A stretch of DNA of 10,129 bases, taken from NCBI GenBank assembly GCA_027489105.1, contig JAIYAJ010000208.1, forward strand, positions 1 through 10,129, in the 5' to 3' direction. The notes below the pieces were generated by a model, which saw nothing but the letters and a program-made list of their open reading frames with translations, made no database searches and had not been told where the DNA came from. Source of the stretch: Zymomonas sp. (GTDB lineage Bacteria > Pseudomonadota > Alphaproteobacteria > Sphingomonadales > Sphingomonadaceae). Positions 1 to 7,197 of this stretch are shown here, piece by piece. Numbering within the stretch: position 1 is the stretch's first letter; each line of letters opens with the position of its first letter. A program made the translations under genes and the position numbers.

Positions 1-270
1 AAACTGGCCGTCACGATGGACCACATGCCTCACCTGCACGAGCCATCGCCGGGCCTCATCGCCAGCCTCGGCTGCAACGGCCGCGGCGTCGCCTATTCGA
101 CGGCGATGGGTGAGGTGATCGCCGACCGCATCGCGACGGGCAGCTGGGATGGGCTGCCCATGCCCGTGTCGCCGCTAGCGCCCATGCCCTTCGCGCCCTT
201 CAGGCGCATCGGCGCCGCGACCGTCGCCACGGTCTACGGCTGGAGGGATCGCCTGCAGGGAGTGTTATGA
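1..270 (+). CDS. FAD-dependent oxidoreductase (DadA/D-amino-acid oxidase-like), C-terminal part
   Basis: This is the last 89 codons of a gene that begins before the window; the frame is open from base 1 and ends at TGA 268-270. The segment HLHEPSPGLIASLGCNGRGV followed by A-x-x-TAMGE is the typical C-terminal FAD-contacting region of glycine/D-amino acid oxidase-type flavoproteins (DAO family), where the GCNGRGVA stretch closes over the flavin. Enzymes of this family oxidise an amine or imino acid and pass electrons to oxygen or a quinone. The substrate cannot be read from this fragment, and the N-terminal GxGxxG dinucleotide-binding motif lies outside the window. No terminator-like hairpin is evident after the stop. 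The family call is fairly safe from the motif; the precise enzyme is unknown. Confidence 0.75.
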   Translation, partial: KLAVTMDHMPHLHEPSPGLIASLGCNGRGVAYSTAMGEVIADRIATGSWDGLPMPVSPLAPMPFAPFRRIGAATVATVYGWRDRLQGVL

Positions 271-1130
271 CGCCGGGCGGCAGGCAAAGAATGGTGTGAA
301 GTCGATGGGAAGGGAGGGATTCGTTTTTCAAGCGACATCATTCAACTCACTAAAAAAGAACGGTCTCTAGCCCGCTGTTGATGCAGCAAGTTACTCGGTC
401 AAGGCGTGATCGAGGCCGCCATCTACCGCCCATGAGGGGCGTGCTGCTTGCGGCGGCGACGATTCCCCAATGCGGAGGTGACGCTATGACTATGCGCGCT
501 GAAGGTTTCCTGCCGGCAACTTCGACGTGGCCGGCCGACCCAAGATGTCGGCGTCGCAAAACGTCTACTATGCGAACAGCGAGTATGGGTTGAAGCCGAT
601 GCACTGGGAAGCCCTAGCCGCGAATGGCGGCCAAGGGCTTCGCCTGCCTCGCGACGGCGAAGCTCGATGCCGCTAAACCCACTACGCTCTGCGCCGGCCC
701 AATCCCGAAGGGTTGCGTCTGCTTCTAGCTAAGCCTCGCACCACCCTAGCCGTCGATTGCCGATCCTCGGCGCCTATGCCGGACGCATGTTACGAGCGCC
801 AGAAGGCGATAGCAGCGCAAAGCGAAGCTTGGCCGCCTTCGTTGCGTTTGCGGAAACGCTTTTGGGATCAGCCTTCGCAGGAGGAGTTCACCCCGTCGCT
901 ACCAGCCGCGCGGCATCCGCACTCTTCCAAGAGTTTCAACGCCGTTCAAATTGACCCTTGTTCGTGACATCTCTCACGGCGGGGCTTGGGAAATCGGCCG
1001 CCAAGGGGTCAGGCGGCACAAAGTGCACGCAGAGAAATCAACTTGAATGTCGGAAGGAATTGCAATCGTATATGGCACAGTTCGATCACGTCTGCGGCCT
1101 TGACCGGTAGCACTGAGGCCGTCCAACGTT
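271..1130. other. Long gene-poor stretch with decayed coding remnants
   Basis: About 860 bp separate the oxidoreductase from the repeat protein. The first 200 bp hold no convincing reading frame and are richer in A/T (around 325-360). A strong Shine-Dalgarno-like GGAGG and ATG at 486 begin a short frame that is broken twice (described separately). From 757 to 954 there is an open frame of 65 codons starting with TTG, with only moderate GC3 and no ribosome-binding site; I do not accept it as a gene. The final 84 bp before 1131 look like a frameshifted extension of the repeat gene. An 8-bp palindrome ATTGCAAT lies at 1059-1066. No RNA gene, CRISPR or clear promoter was seen. Confidence 0.5.
486..728 (+). 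pseudogene. Broken small ORF of unknown function (two compensating frameshifts)
   Basis: GGAGGTGACGCT precedes an ATG at 486, a good ribosome-binding site. The frame reads MTMRAEGFLPA, but codon bias then switches to the -1 frame around 517, giving NFDVAGRPKMSASQNVYYAN and continuing to about 630. It then switches back to the original frame, ending CAGPIPKGCVCF at TAG 726-728. In the two shifted segments about 84 percent of third positions are G or C, as in real genes of this window, whereas the unshifted frame hits TGA at 591-593. Removing the two indels would give a protein of about 80 residues. I do not recognise the family. It may be a decayed gene, the remains of a larger one, or contain two sequencing errors. 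Confidence 0.35.
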
Positions 1131-4100
1131 TTGGCGGATGACTTCATGCCCAATGCAAGCCCGGTTCTCGCTGGACTGAACAGCAACGTCGTGTTCGACG
1201 AGCAACTCGTCAATGCGGCAGCGCAGCTTTTCGACGTCGCCGTGGACTTCACGGACGTTGATGGCAATTTCACGGGCGGTGATCTGATCGTCAGTGGCCT
1301 TTTGCCGGAAGACAGCGTCGGCATCCGCAATGAAGGCCTAGGGGCAGGGCAGATCGCCGTTACCGGCAGCAATATCCGCTTTGGCAATGTCATTTTCGCG
1401 AGCTTCACCGGAGGCACGGACGGAACGCCCCTGGTGGTCACCTTCAACGCCAGCGCTACCTCGACGGCCGTCGATGCGCTGATCCAGAACCTGACTTATG
1501 CCAATAGTTCTGACACGCCTACCGCCAAGCGCAATCTGGTCATCACCATCCACGACGCCGCTGGTGCCGCAGCCATCCCGCCCATCAGCTTCTCAAAGGT
1601 TACCGGTCTGGCCAACCCCTTCGACGGCGTCGACTTAGGCGCGGAAAGCGCCATCACATTCGCTGATCTCGATGGCGATGGCGACCTGGATGCCCTGACT
1701 GGCGCACAAGACGGCACCCTCCGCTACTTCCACAACACCGGCAACGCTCTGGCCCCGGTCTTCGCCGAGCAGGTCGGCTCGACCAACCCGTTCAACGGCA
1801 TCGATGTCGGCGGCAGCAGCAAACCCAGCTTCGCCGACCTCGATGGCGATGGCGACCTTGATGCCCTGATCGGGCAAACGGGTGGCATCCTCATGTACTA
1901 CCGCAACACTGGCACGGCGACGGCCCCGGTTTTCACTGAGCAGGTCGGCGCGGCAAATCCTTTCAACGGCGTTGATGTAGGCGGCTACAGCGTCTCCACG
2001 TTCGCGGATCTCGATGGCGATGGCGACCTTGACGCTCTAGTCGGGGAAGTTGACGGCGTCATAAACTACTACCGCAATACCGGCACGGCGCTCGCTCCAC
2101 TCTTCACCGAGCAGACAGGCGCTGCAAATCCCTTCAACGGCGTCGATGTTGGACAATTCAGCAACCCTTGGTTCACCGATCTTGATGGCGATGGCGACCT
2201 TGACGCCCTGATCGGGGAGTTTGATGGCAACATTGACGCCGTACCTGGTCAGTATGACGGGCTCCTCAATTACTATCGCAACACCGGCACGGCGCTCGCC
2301 CCGGTCTTCACCGAGCAGACAGGCGCTGCCAACCCGTTCAATGGCATCAATGTCGGAATCTACAGTGCTCCCAGCTTCGCCGATCTCGATGGCGATGGCG
2401 ATCTGGACGCCGTTATCGGGGAGTTTGGCGGTACGCTAAACTACTACCGCAACACTCTGGCAACAGCCCTGAGCCCGAGCTTCACCGTACAGACCGGCGC
2501 CTCCAACCCTTTCAACGGCGTCGACGTGGGATCCTACAGCAGCCCTGCTTTCGCCGATCTTGATGGCGACGGCGATCTGGATGCCCTGATCGGCGAGAGC
2601 GACGGGATCCTCAACTACTATCGCAACACAGGCACGGGGCTGGCCCCGATCTTCACCGTTCAGACCGGCGCAGCCAACCCTTTCAACGGCGTCAATGTTG
2701 GAATCTACAGTGCCCCCAGGTTCGCCGATCTTGATGGTGACGGCGACCTTGATGCCATCGTCGGAGAAAACGCCGGAAATCTCAACTACTTCCGCAACAC
2801 CGGCACGGCGCTCGCCCCAGTCTTCACCCTACAGTCCGGCGCCGCCAATCCCTTCAATGGCGTCGATGTCGGCAGTGGCAGTTCCCCCAGCTTCGCCGAT
2901 CTCGATGGCGACGGCGATCTGGATGCCCTGATTGGGCGGAATGATGGCATTGTCCTCTATGCCCGCAACACCGGCACCGCGCTGGCCCCGGTCTTCGCCG
3001 TGCAGCCAGCCGTCGCGAATCCCTTCAATGGCATCAATGTGGGCTTCTTCAGCTCCCCCAGCTTCGCCGATCTGGATGGCGATGGCGATCTCGACGCCCT
3101 GATCGGGGAGGAGGATGGCGTCCTCAACTACTACCGCAACACCGGCACCGCGCTCGCACCGGCCTTTACGCTGCAGACTGGCGGAGCCAATCCCTTCAAT
3201 GGCGTCGATATCGGTCTCTCCAGCGCCCCTAGCTTCGCCGATTTCGACGGTGATGGCGACCTCGACGCCGTAGTCGGAGACAGTGACGGCACCCTCAATT
3301 ACTACCGCAACACCGGCGCCGGCTTCGTGTTCACGGTCAATGTCACGGCGCAGAACGAGAGCCCTTTCACCGGCGGCAACGATGTGGTCAACCTCAACAC
3401 GCTGCTGGCCAGTGGCAATTATTTCCTGGCCGATGTCACCAACGCGCTTGGCGGCGACGATACCGTCACCCTTTCCAACTCGGTGAATGTTGGCATCGCC
3501 GTCAATGGCGGGGCTGGCAACGACATGCTCGTCGGTGGCACTGGCAGTGATTCTATCGACGGCAGCGGCGACCTCGACACCCTCATCGGCGGGGCAGGCA
3601 ACGACACGCTGAATGGCGGCGCGGGCACGGACACGGTGAGCTTCTCCGACCGGGCCCTGGCCGTTGCGCTGAACCCATTCATCAATGTCGCCGTGATCGC
3701 TGGAAGCGAGTTCGACACCATCCTCAACTTCGAGAACTTTGCCGGCGGTGGCGGCAATGACACGTTGCAGGGTACCTTCGGCGTCAATGTCATCTCTGGC
3801 GGCGGCGGCAACGACCTGATCTACGCCTTCGATGGCGGCGACCTCATCGACGGTGGCGGGGGCAACGACGTCGTAGTCGCCGGGATTGGCAACGACACGG
3901 TCACCGGCGGCGATGGCGGCGATTGGCTTTACGGAGAGGACGGCAACGACAATCTGTCGGGCACGGCCAAGAGCGGCGGCGCCTTCGACGTCCTCATCGG
4001 TGATGTTGGCGACGACACGCTCGAGGGCTCCGCCAACGGCTTTGACTATTTCTACGGCGGCGTGGGCGTCAACGGCGGCACCGGGGATGGCAACGACAGC

Positions 4101-4340
4101 TACATCGTCAGGGGCAACACCGGCATCAAGGTGATGAACGACTTCGAGGCTGGAGGAACGGCGGACGTGGTCCGCCTCCTCGGCACTGGCCTGACGAGCT
4201 TTGCCCAGGTGCAGGCGGCCATGAGCTTCTCCGGCGTCATCAATGGCACCGTTCTCGTGGTCGACGGCGCCACCCAGATCTGGTTCCTCAATGGCACCCA
4301 ACCGGCGAACCTCACCGCCTCGGATTTCCTGTTCGTTTGA
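1131..4340 (+). CDS. Large secreted FG-GAP/VCBS-repeat and RTX calcium-binding protein
   Basis: A 1069-codon gene. Residues ~8-155 form a beta-rich domain of the kind often found N-terminal in VCBS/RTX proteins (DFTDVDGNFTGGDLIVSGLL, later LIQNLTYAN). Residues 161 to ~736 are ten tandem ~57-residue FG-GAP/VCBS repeats (ANPFNGVDVG ... FADLDGDGDLDALIG ... LNYYRNTGTALAPVF), each with an EF-loop-like DxDGDGDLD calcium site. Residues ~785-985 contain RTX nonapeptides such as GGAGNDTLNGGAGTD. The tail (NDFEAGGTADVVRL, ending SDFLFV) resembles a type I secretion target. No N-terminal signal peptide is present, consistent with export by an ABC-MFP-TolC machine, which is not encoded here. Likely an extracellular adhesin or matrix protein; no enzymatic domain is seen. 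The start is uncertain: TTG 1131 has a weak GAGG upstream; ATG 1146 is preceded by GGCGGA and may be the true start. A TGA at 1101-1103 blocks further extension. Confidence 0.85.
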   Translation: MADDFMPNASPVLAGLNSNVVFDEQLVNAAAQLFDVAVDFTDVDGNFTGGDLIVSGLLPEDSVGIRNEGLGAGQIAVTGSNIRFGNVIFASFTGGTDGTPLVVTFNASATSTAVDALIQNLTYANSSDTPTAKRNLVITIHDAAGAAAIPPISFSKVTGLANPFDGVDLGAESAITFADLDGDGDLDALTGAQDGTLRYFHNTGNALAPVFAEQVGSTNPFNGIDVGGSSKPSFADLDGDGDLDALIGQTGGILMYYRNTGTATAPVFTEQVGAANPFNGVDVGGYSVSTFADLDGDGDLDALVGEVDGVINYYRNTGTALAPLFTEQTGAANPFNGVDVGQFSNPWFTDLDGDGDLDALIGEFDGNIDAVPGQYDGLLNYYRNTGTALAPVFTEQTGAANPFNGINVGIYSAPSFADLDGDGDLDAVIGEFGGTLNYYRNTLATALSPSFTVQTGASNPFNGVDVGSYSSPAFADLDGDGDLDALIGESDGILNYYRNTGTGLAPIFTVQTGAANPFNGVNVGIYSAPRFADLDGDGDLDAIVGENAGNLNYFRNTGTALAPVFTLQSGAANPFNGVDVGSGSSPSFADLDGDGDLDALIGRNDGIVLYARNTGTALAPVFAVQPAVANPFNGINVGFFSSPSFADLDGDGDLDALIGEEDGVLNYYRNTGTALAPAFTLQTGGANPFNGVDIGLSSAPSFADFDGDGDLDAVVGDSDGTLNYYRNTGAGFVFTVNVTAQNESPFTGGNDVVNLNTLLASGNYFLADVTNALGGDDTVTLSNSVNVGIAVNGGAGNDMLVGGTGSDSIDGSGDLDTLIGGAGNDTLNGGAGTDTVSFSDRALAVALNPFINVAVIAGSEFDTILNFENFAGGGGNDTLQGTFGVNVISGGGGNDLIYAFDGGDLIDGGGGNDVVVAGIGNDTVTGGDGGDWLYGEDGNDNLSGTAKSGGAFDVLIGDVGDDTLEGSANGFDYFYGGVGVNGGTGDGNDSYIVRGNTGIKVMNDFEAGGTADVVRLLGTGLTSFAQVQAAMSFSGVINGTVLVVDGATQIWFLNGTQPANLTASDFLFV
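1611..3338 (+). repeat. Tandem 171-bp in-frame repeat array (10 units)
   Basis: Units begin at about 1611, 1782, 1953, 2124, 2328, 2502, 2673, 2844, 3015 and 3186, each marked by the codons for (A/T/S)NPF. Seven of the nine spacings measured from these starts that fall in the regular series are exactly 171 bp; the fourth unit is 204 bp (an 11-codon insertion, 'NIDAVPGQYDG' region) and the fifth is 174 bp (one extra codon). Long identical DNA stretches such as the segment coding DLDGDGDLDA recur in every unit, so the array could change copy number by recombination or slippage. Confidence 0.9.
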
Positions 4341-4350
4341 GGTGCAGCTG

Positions 4351-4389
4351 CTGACGGTCTCCCCTGAATTCTTGTGACGTTGCCGTCAG
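4351..4389. terminator. Possible weak hairpin between convergent genes
   Basis: CTGACGG (4351-4357) pairs with CCGTCAG (4383-4389) across a 25-nt loop, and inside it TGACG (4375-4379) pairs with CGTCA (4384-4388) around a TTGC loop; the two structures exclude each other. The site lies in the 102-bp gap between two convergent genes, where a bidirectional terminator would be expected. There is no U-tract on either side, so a Rho-independent terminator is not well supported. Confidence 0.2.
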
Positions 4390-4442
4390 AAGGAACTACG
4401 TTTCGCAGACGTTCTCCAGATGATCATGGCGCGTTGAGGTGC

Positions 4443-5363
4443 TCAGGGCGGGCAAAGCAGATGGGGAAGGGCGTCCCTAACCCGCTGCTCGATCTCCTTG
4501 AGGTCCTTGGCCAACTCGAAGCTCAGGCTGGACAGCGGAAAGGACTTGGCCGTGTAGGCGTCAGCGATGTCGCGATAGACCGCCGAGGCCACCCTGAACG
4601 CGTCCGAACTGCGCTTACTCTCCAGGCAGGCGGCGGTCGCGGGCAGTTTTGTCCGATACGCCAGCATCTCGAAATAGCTTATGAAATCGACTGATGAGGT
4701 CAGCGCTCCACGCTCGATCCGCGCCGGCGGTTCGTACATGTCCTGGTCGATCAGCATGCCGTTCTCCGCAAGAAGCAGCGTGCGCGCCGGGGTGATGAGC
4801 GCGGCGGGGCCTGCCGTGCCTTCGCCGCGCGTCTCGAGCGAATGGGCCGTCAGCTTGACGTCGCCCAGCATCAGCACTTGGCTGCCGAGCAGTGTGAGGG
4901 TGAAGGTCACGCTCCGCTCGCGGGTCTCAGGAACAGCGGCGGGCTCAGGCCTTGCAGCCATGGCATTGATCGCGGTCAAGACCGGCGTGAAATCCTGCCG
5001 GACGATGGTGATCGGCACTCCAAGCTTCATCGCGTCGATGGGCGGCGACGCTGAATGATCAAAGCGGAGGATGTCGAGCCACACAGGCGCCAACAGCCGC
5101 TTCGGCAGGAATTCCCGATCCATCAGAATTGGCGTCAGCGATCGCAGCACGGGCCTGCCGGAGCCTGGACGGGTATGGCCCCGCATGACGACACGCACCT
5201 CGGGCGCGATCCAGTATGTTCCTGCGATGGGTTCGCCCGCTGCGTCGAAGACGATGGCGTAGGCGCCGGGCGCGTCGGCTGCCCAAGCGTGGTCCATCGT
5301 GTTGCTGAGCATGAGGCAAAGCGCGACAGCAAGCCGCCTGATTGCACACGTCCAGTTGCTCAT
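4443..5363 (-). CDS. Exported protein of unknown function (306 aa)
   Basis: The ATG at 5363 has GGAG ten bases upstream. The N-terminus is a classical Sec signal peptide: CAIRR, a hydrophobic core LAVALCLMLS, and a likely cleavage after AWA (residue 28) or ADA (31). The mature protein, about 276 residues, begins APGAYAIVFDAAGEPIAGTY and looks beta-rich, with an alpha-helical C-terminus (residues ~250-300, including SFELAKDLKEIEQRVRDA). It has two mature cysteines (C246, C304) that could form a disulphide. I do not recognise a family or any catalytic motif. It is the last gene of a leftward series of exported proteins and converges with the RTX gene. Periplasmic location is inferred from the signal peptide. 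Its start overlaps, as ATGA, the stop of a low-bias 67-codon frame that I otherwise doubt. Confidence 0.8.
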   Translation of the reverse strand: MSNWTCAIRRLAVALCLMLSNTMDHAWAADAPGAYAIVFDAAGEPIAGTYWIAPEVRVVMRGHTRPGSGRPVLRSLTPILMDREFLPKRLLAPVWLDILRFDHSASPPIDAMKLGVPITIVRQDFTPVLTAINAMAARPEPAAVPETRERSVTFTLTLLGSQVLMLGDVKLTAHSLETRGEGTAGPAALITPARTLLLAENGMLIDQDMYEPPARIERGALTSSVDFISYFEMLAYRTKLPATAACLESKRSSDAFRVASAVYRDIADAYTAKSFPLSSLSFELAKDLKEIEQRVRDALPHLLCPP

Positions 5364-5391
5364 CTCGACACGACTCCATAGCCAATCTTGA

Positions 5392-5514
5392 TCAATCTGG
5401 TTGCGAACGACGGTCCTTCGCGAACAGGACGCAGCCGGCGATCAGGGCCGCTCCCAGCGCAAGCCACCTCATCAGGCCAGCCCTCTTCAGCGGCGAGCGT
5501 GCGCACACCCTCAT
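5392..5514 (-). CDS. Possible tiny lipoprotein or single-span membrane peptide (40 aa)
   Basis: A 40-codon frame ends at TGA 5392-5394. It reads MRVCARSPLKRAGL then MRWLALGAALIAGCVLFAKD. The positively charged start, hydrophobic core and LIAGC lipobox match a type II (lipoprotein) signal peptide, with Cys28 as the possible lipidated residue; alternatively it is a single membrane anchor. An internal ATG at 5472 has GAAGAGG nine bases upstream and may be the real start, giving 26 residues. Third-position GC is high (about 75 percent), clearly better than the overlapping 67-codon frame on the same strand. It sits between the frameshifted gene and the 306-aa gene, in the same direction, so it probably belongs to the same operon. 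The function is unknown and the call is tentative. Confidence 0.4.
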   Translation of the reverse strand: MRVCARSPLKRAGLMRWLALGAALIAGCVLFAKDRRSQPD

Positions 5515-5567
5515 GCCCGAGAATACCTATCCGACAGAAAGCTGCTCGTGCTTCGTCCGCCATGGGT

Positions 5568-5868
5568 TCAGTCCAGCGCCTGAGCATCGACAAACCATAT
5601 CTTGCCGCGATAGCGGATTTCGGATGCCCCCCGCGCCGGCGTCCTCGTCAACCACGATCACTCTCGCCCGCGCAGGAATACGGATTGGACACAACTCGCC
5701 CATGCGCGCGCCGCGAGCGGTCAGCGACGCCTGACCAAACTCGCGCCAAGCCGCCCAGTTGACGCATGCGACGGTCGCCGTGGCCGTCCGCGTCTCCCGT
5801 TCGGCGAATGCCGGCGCGGACCAGGCCGTCAGCGCGAGTGCGATCAGCGCGCGGAACGGGGACGCCAT
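5568..5868 (-). pseudogene. Small exported protein, frameshifted in a G6 run (possible SH3-like fold)
   Basis: The ATG at 5868 lies 4 bp after the upstream stop (TGA-CGCG-ATG). Residues 1-22 are a signal peptide (MASPFRALIALALTAWSAPA, FA|ER). The frame continues through VACVNWAAW and LCPIRIPARARVIVVDEDAG to a run of six G (5632-5627, plus-strand C6). As sequenced it then runs in the wrong frame to a stop at 5527. Dropping one G gives AGASEIRYRGKIWFVDAQAL followed by D and TGA at 5568-5570, a coherent ending for a 99-residue protein with two mature cysteines (C35, C60). The 'RYRGKIWFVDAQAL' ending resembles small bacterial SH3-like domains; that is an inference. The break may be a sequencing error, a real inactivation, or slip-strand variation. 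Confidence 0.6.
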
Positions 5869-5872
5869 CGCG

Positions 5873-6439
5873 TCACCACCGGCAGGCGATGCGCAAGACC
5901 TCGAAGGCCGAGCGCATGCGAGGAACATCGTCGGGCTGGATGGGCTCGTCGATCGGGTCAAGGCACCTTTCTTCGTAATCCAGCTTCGGCTGCCGCTCGA
6001 GGAGGATGTTGCGCGAGCAGAACATCTCTTTCGCCGCCAAGACGAGGTGTGCGCCGCCAGCCTGCTGCGGAACCGGGGTGAATGTCGCCCGATCAAGCCT
6101 TCGAAGGTCAATGGTGGCGTGATAGGCCGCCGTAAAGGCGATTTTGGGATCAGTCGCCGGTGCCGAGGCCTCGAAGAAGAAGACTTCGAACAGGCAAGGA
6201 GCGGCCCGGCTTGCGGAAATGCTGAGGATCGTCCGATCCGGATCTCCAGCCAACCTTGCGCCTCGATAGGTCACGCGCCCCGGAGTCACGGTCTTCGGCA
6301 TTTCCGTGCTGGAGCGGGAGAACAAGAGATGCGCGACGGCCTCGGGCGTTGTCAGAGCCTCGGCGCTCGCGGCGCGTTCGGGCAGCAATCCCAGCAGGAT
6401 CGCAGCTCCCATGGCGGTGATCGTTGGAAGCTGGCCCAT
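5873..6439 (-). CDS. Exported protein of unknown function, four mature cysteines (188 aa)
   Basis: The ATG at 6439 was chosen because GGAGG sits nine bases upstream and because a signal peptide starts there: MGQLPTITAMGAAILLGLLP with likely cleavage after ASA (residue 26). The same frame is open further upstream to 6475, but that would overlap the preceding gene and hide the signal peptide. The mature part has four cysteines (C82, C141, C159, C186), consistent with two disulphides in an oxidising periplasm. Visible segments include SASRAAPCLFEVFFFEASAP and AAKEMFCSRNILLERQPKLD; the C-terminus is FEVLRIACRW. No family is recognised. The upstream gene's stop (6444-6446) lies inside this gene's ribosome-binding region and the downstream start is 4 bp past its stop, so the three are very likely co-translated. 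Confidence 0.8.
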   Translation of the reverse strand: MGQLPTITAMGAAILLGLLPERAASAEALTTPEAVAHLLFSRSSTEMPKTVTPGRVTYRGARLAGDPDRTILSISASRAAPCLFEVFFFEASAPATDPKIAFTAAYHATIDLRRLDRATFTPVPQQAGGAHLVLAAKEMFCSRNILLERQPKLDYEERCLDPIDEPIQPDDVPRMRSAFEVLRIACRW

Positions 6440-6443
6440 AGTT

Positions 6444-7061
6444 TCACTCCTCCCGGATCGCGCGCCTGAGATCATCGCAGGCCGAGGCCGGCATGGCGTT
6501 CAAACGGAACGTTCGATCCGATGGCCCAAGTTTGAACTCACGGCCCTTGTCGACGCTGACCATTTCGCCCGTGCGCAGGCGCAGCGGCGACGACAGGCGC
6601 GCGAGAAGCCCGCCCTCAGTGGCCCTGATGTCGACGCTTCCGCCGTCATTGCCTTCCTCGGCATTCATGTGATCCTCGCCGGTCACGCGGCAGCGCGCGC
6701 CGGGCTGGCCGAGATTGGTGACTTGGCCTCGCGCATTCAGCTTCTCGCCACCGAAAGGATGCTCGCACCAGGCGATGGCGCGCCGCACCTGCGCCTCGCC
6801 GCGACGTGCAATCTCGACCCTCAGGAAGTCGGAAGGAGCTGCTCCGGGGCCCAAGATTGCGTCCCGGCTCACCGATATGCGAATGCGGGTGACGGTCTGC
6901 GCGGGGTTCCGCGCCAGATGCGCGGCGCCATAGACCCGCTCGAAACAGGCCTTTGCTTCGGCGGCGCGATCCAGGATGCCTTGAACCGCTCCGGCGGACC
7001 CGGAGGCTCCGACAGACATGGTCAAGACGGAGGCCGCGATAACGGGCACGGCATGGCGCAC
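6444..7061 (-). CDS. Exported protein of unknown function, cysteine-containing (205 aa)
   Basis: The GTG start at 7061 has GGAGG seven bases upstream. It opens with a signal peptide, MRHAVPVIAASVLTMSVGAS with cleavage expected after AGA near residue 25. The mature protein has four cysteines (C39, C99, C124, C195), suggesting two disulphides. Segments include VTRIRISVSRDAILGPG, RRAIAWCEHPFGGEKLNARG and a C-terminal SACDDLRRAIREE. I do not recognise the family and see no catalytic motif. It is the first gene of the leftward cluster: the candidate promoter at 7088-7116 lies just upstream, and its stop is 4 bp before the next ATG. Periplasmic location is inferred. Confidence 0.8.
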   Translation of the reverse strand: MRHAVPVIAASVLTMSVGASGSAGAVQGILDRAAEAKACFERVYGAAHLARNPAQTVTRIRISVSRDAILGPGAAPSDFLRVEIARRGEAQVRRAIAWCEHPFGGEKLNARGQVTNLGQPGARCRVTGEDHMNAEEGNDGGSVDIRATEGGLLARLSSPLRLRTGEMVSVDKGREFKLGPSDRTFRLNAMPASACDDLRRAIREE

Positions 7062-7087
7062 GACATCACCTCCGAGGAAGCCGTATG

Positions 7088-7116
7088 ATTCTGCGTCACA
7101 TGCGACATATCGTCAA
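7088..7116 (-). promoter_or_regulatory. Candidate sigma-70-type promoter of the exported-protein cluster
   Basis: On the minus strand TTGACG (7116-7111) is followed after exactly 17 bp by CAGAAT (7093-7088), matching the consensus at 5 of 6 and 4 of 6 positions. The predicted transcript would start about 20 bases before the GGAGG of the 205-aa gene. The spacer contains a near-palindrome, GTCGCATGTGAC, that could be an operator. Confidence 0.45.
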
Positions 7117-7197
7117 CATGCGGCTGCCACACAGCCCGGCCACCGGCCGCTTCGCGCCTTCGCGATGAGACGCGACACTCACCTGCCGAGGCGCGAC

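Noticed and set aside
757..954. A 65-codon plus-strand frame with a TTG start
   Set aside because: The sequence looks fairly protein-like (SLAAFVAFAETLLGSAF), but there is no ribosome-binding site, third-position GC is near background, and no family is recognised.
951..980. TTGACC as a possible -35 box upstream of the RTX gene
   Set aside because: No acceptable -10 hexamer lies 16-18 bp downstream.
2829..4301. A 490-codon open frame on the minus strand opposite the FG-GAP/RTX gene
   Set aside because: It is a shadow: the repetitive GC-rich codons of the plus-strand gene produce no stops in this frame. The translation is low-complexity with periodic 'AIAIEIGEAG' segments that mirror the 171-bp repeat.
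5759..6469. A 236-codon plus-strand frame opposite the 188-aa and 99-aa genes
   Set aside because: It has no ribosome-binding site or recognisable domain, and the minus strand carries signal peptides, ribosome-binding sites and tight operon spacing over the same bases.
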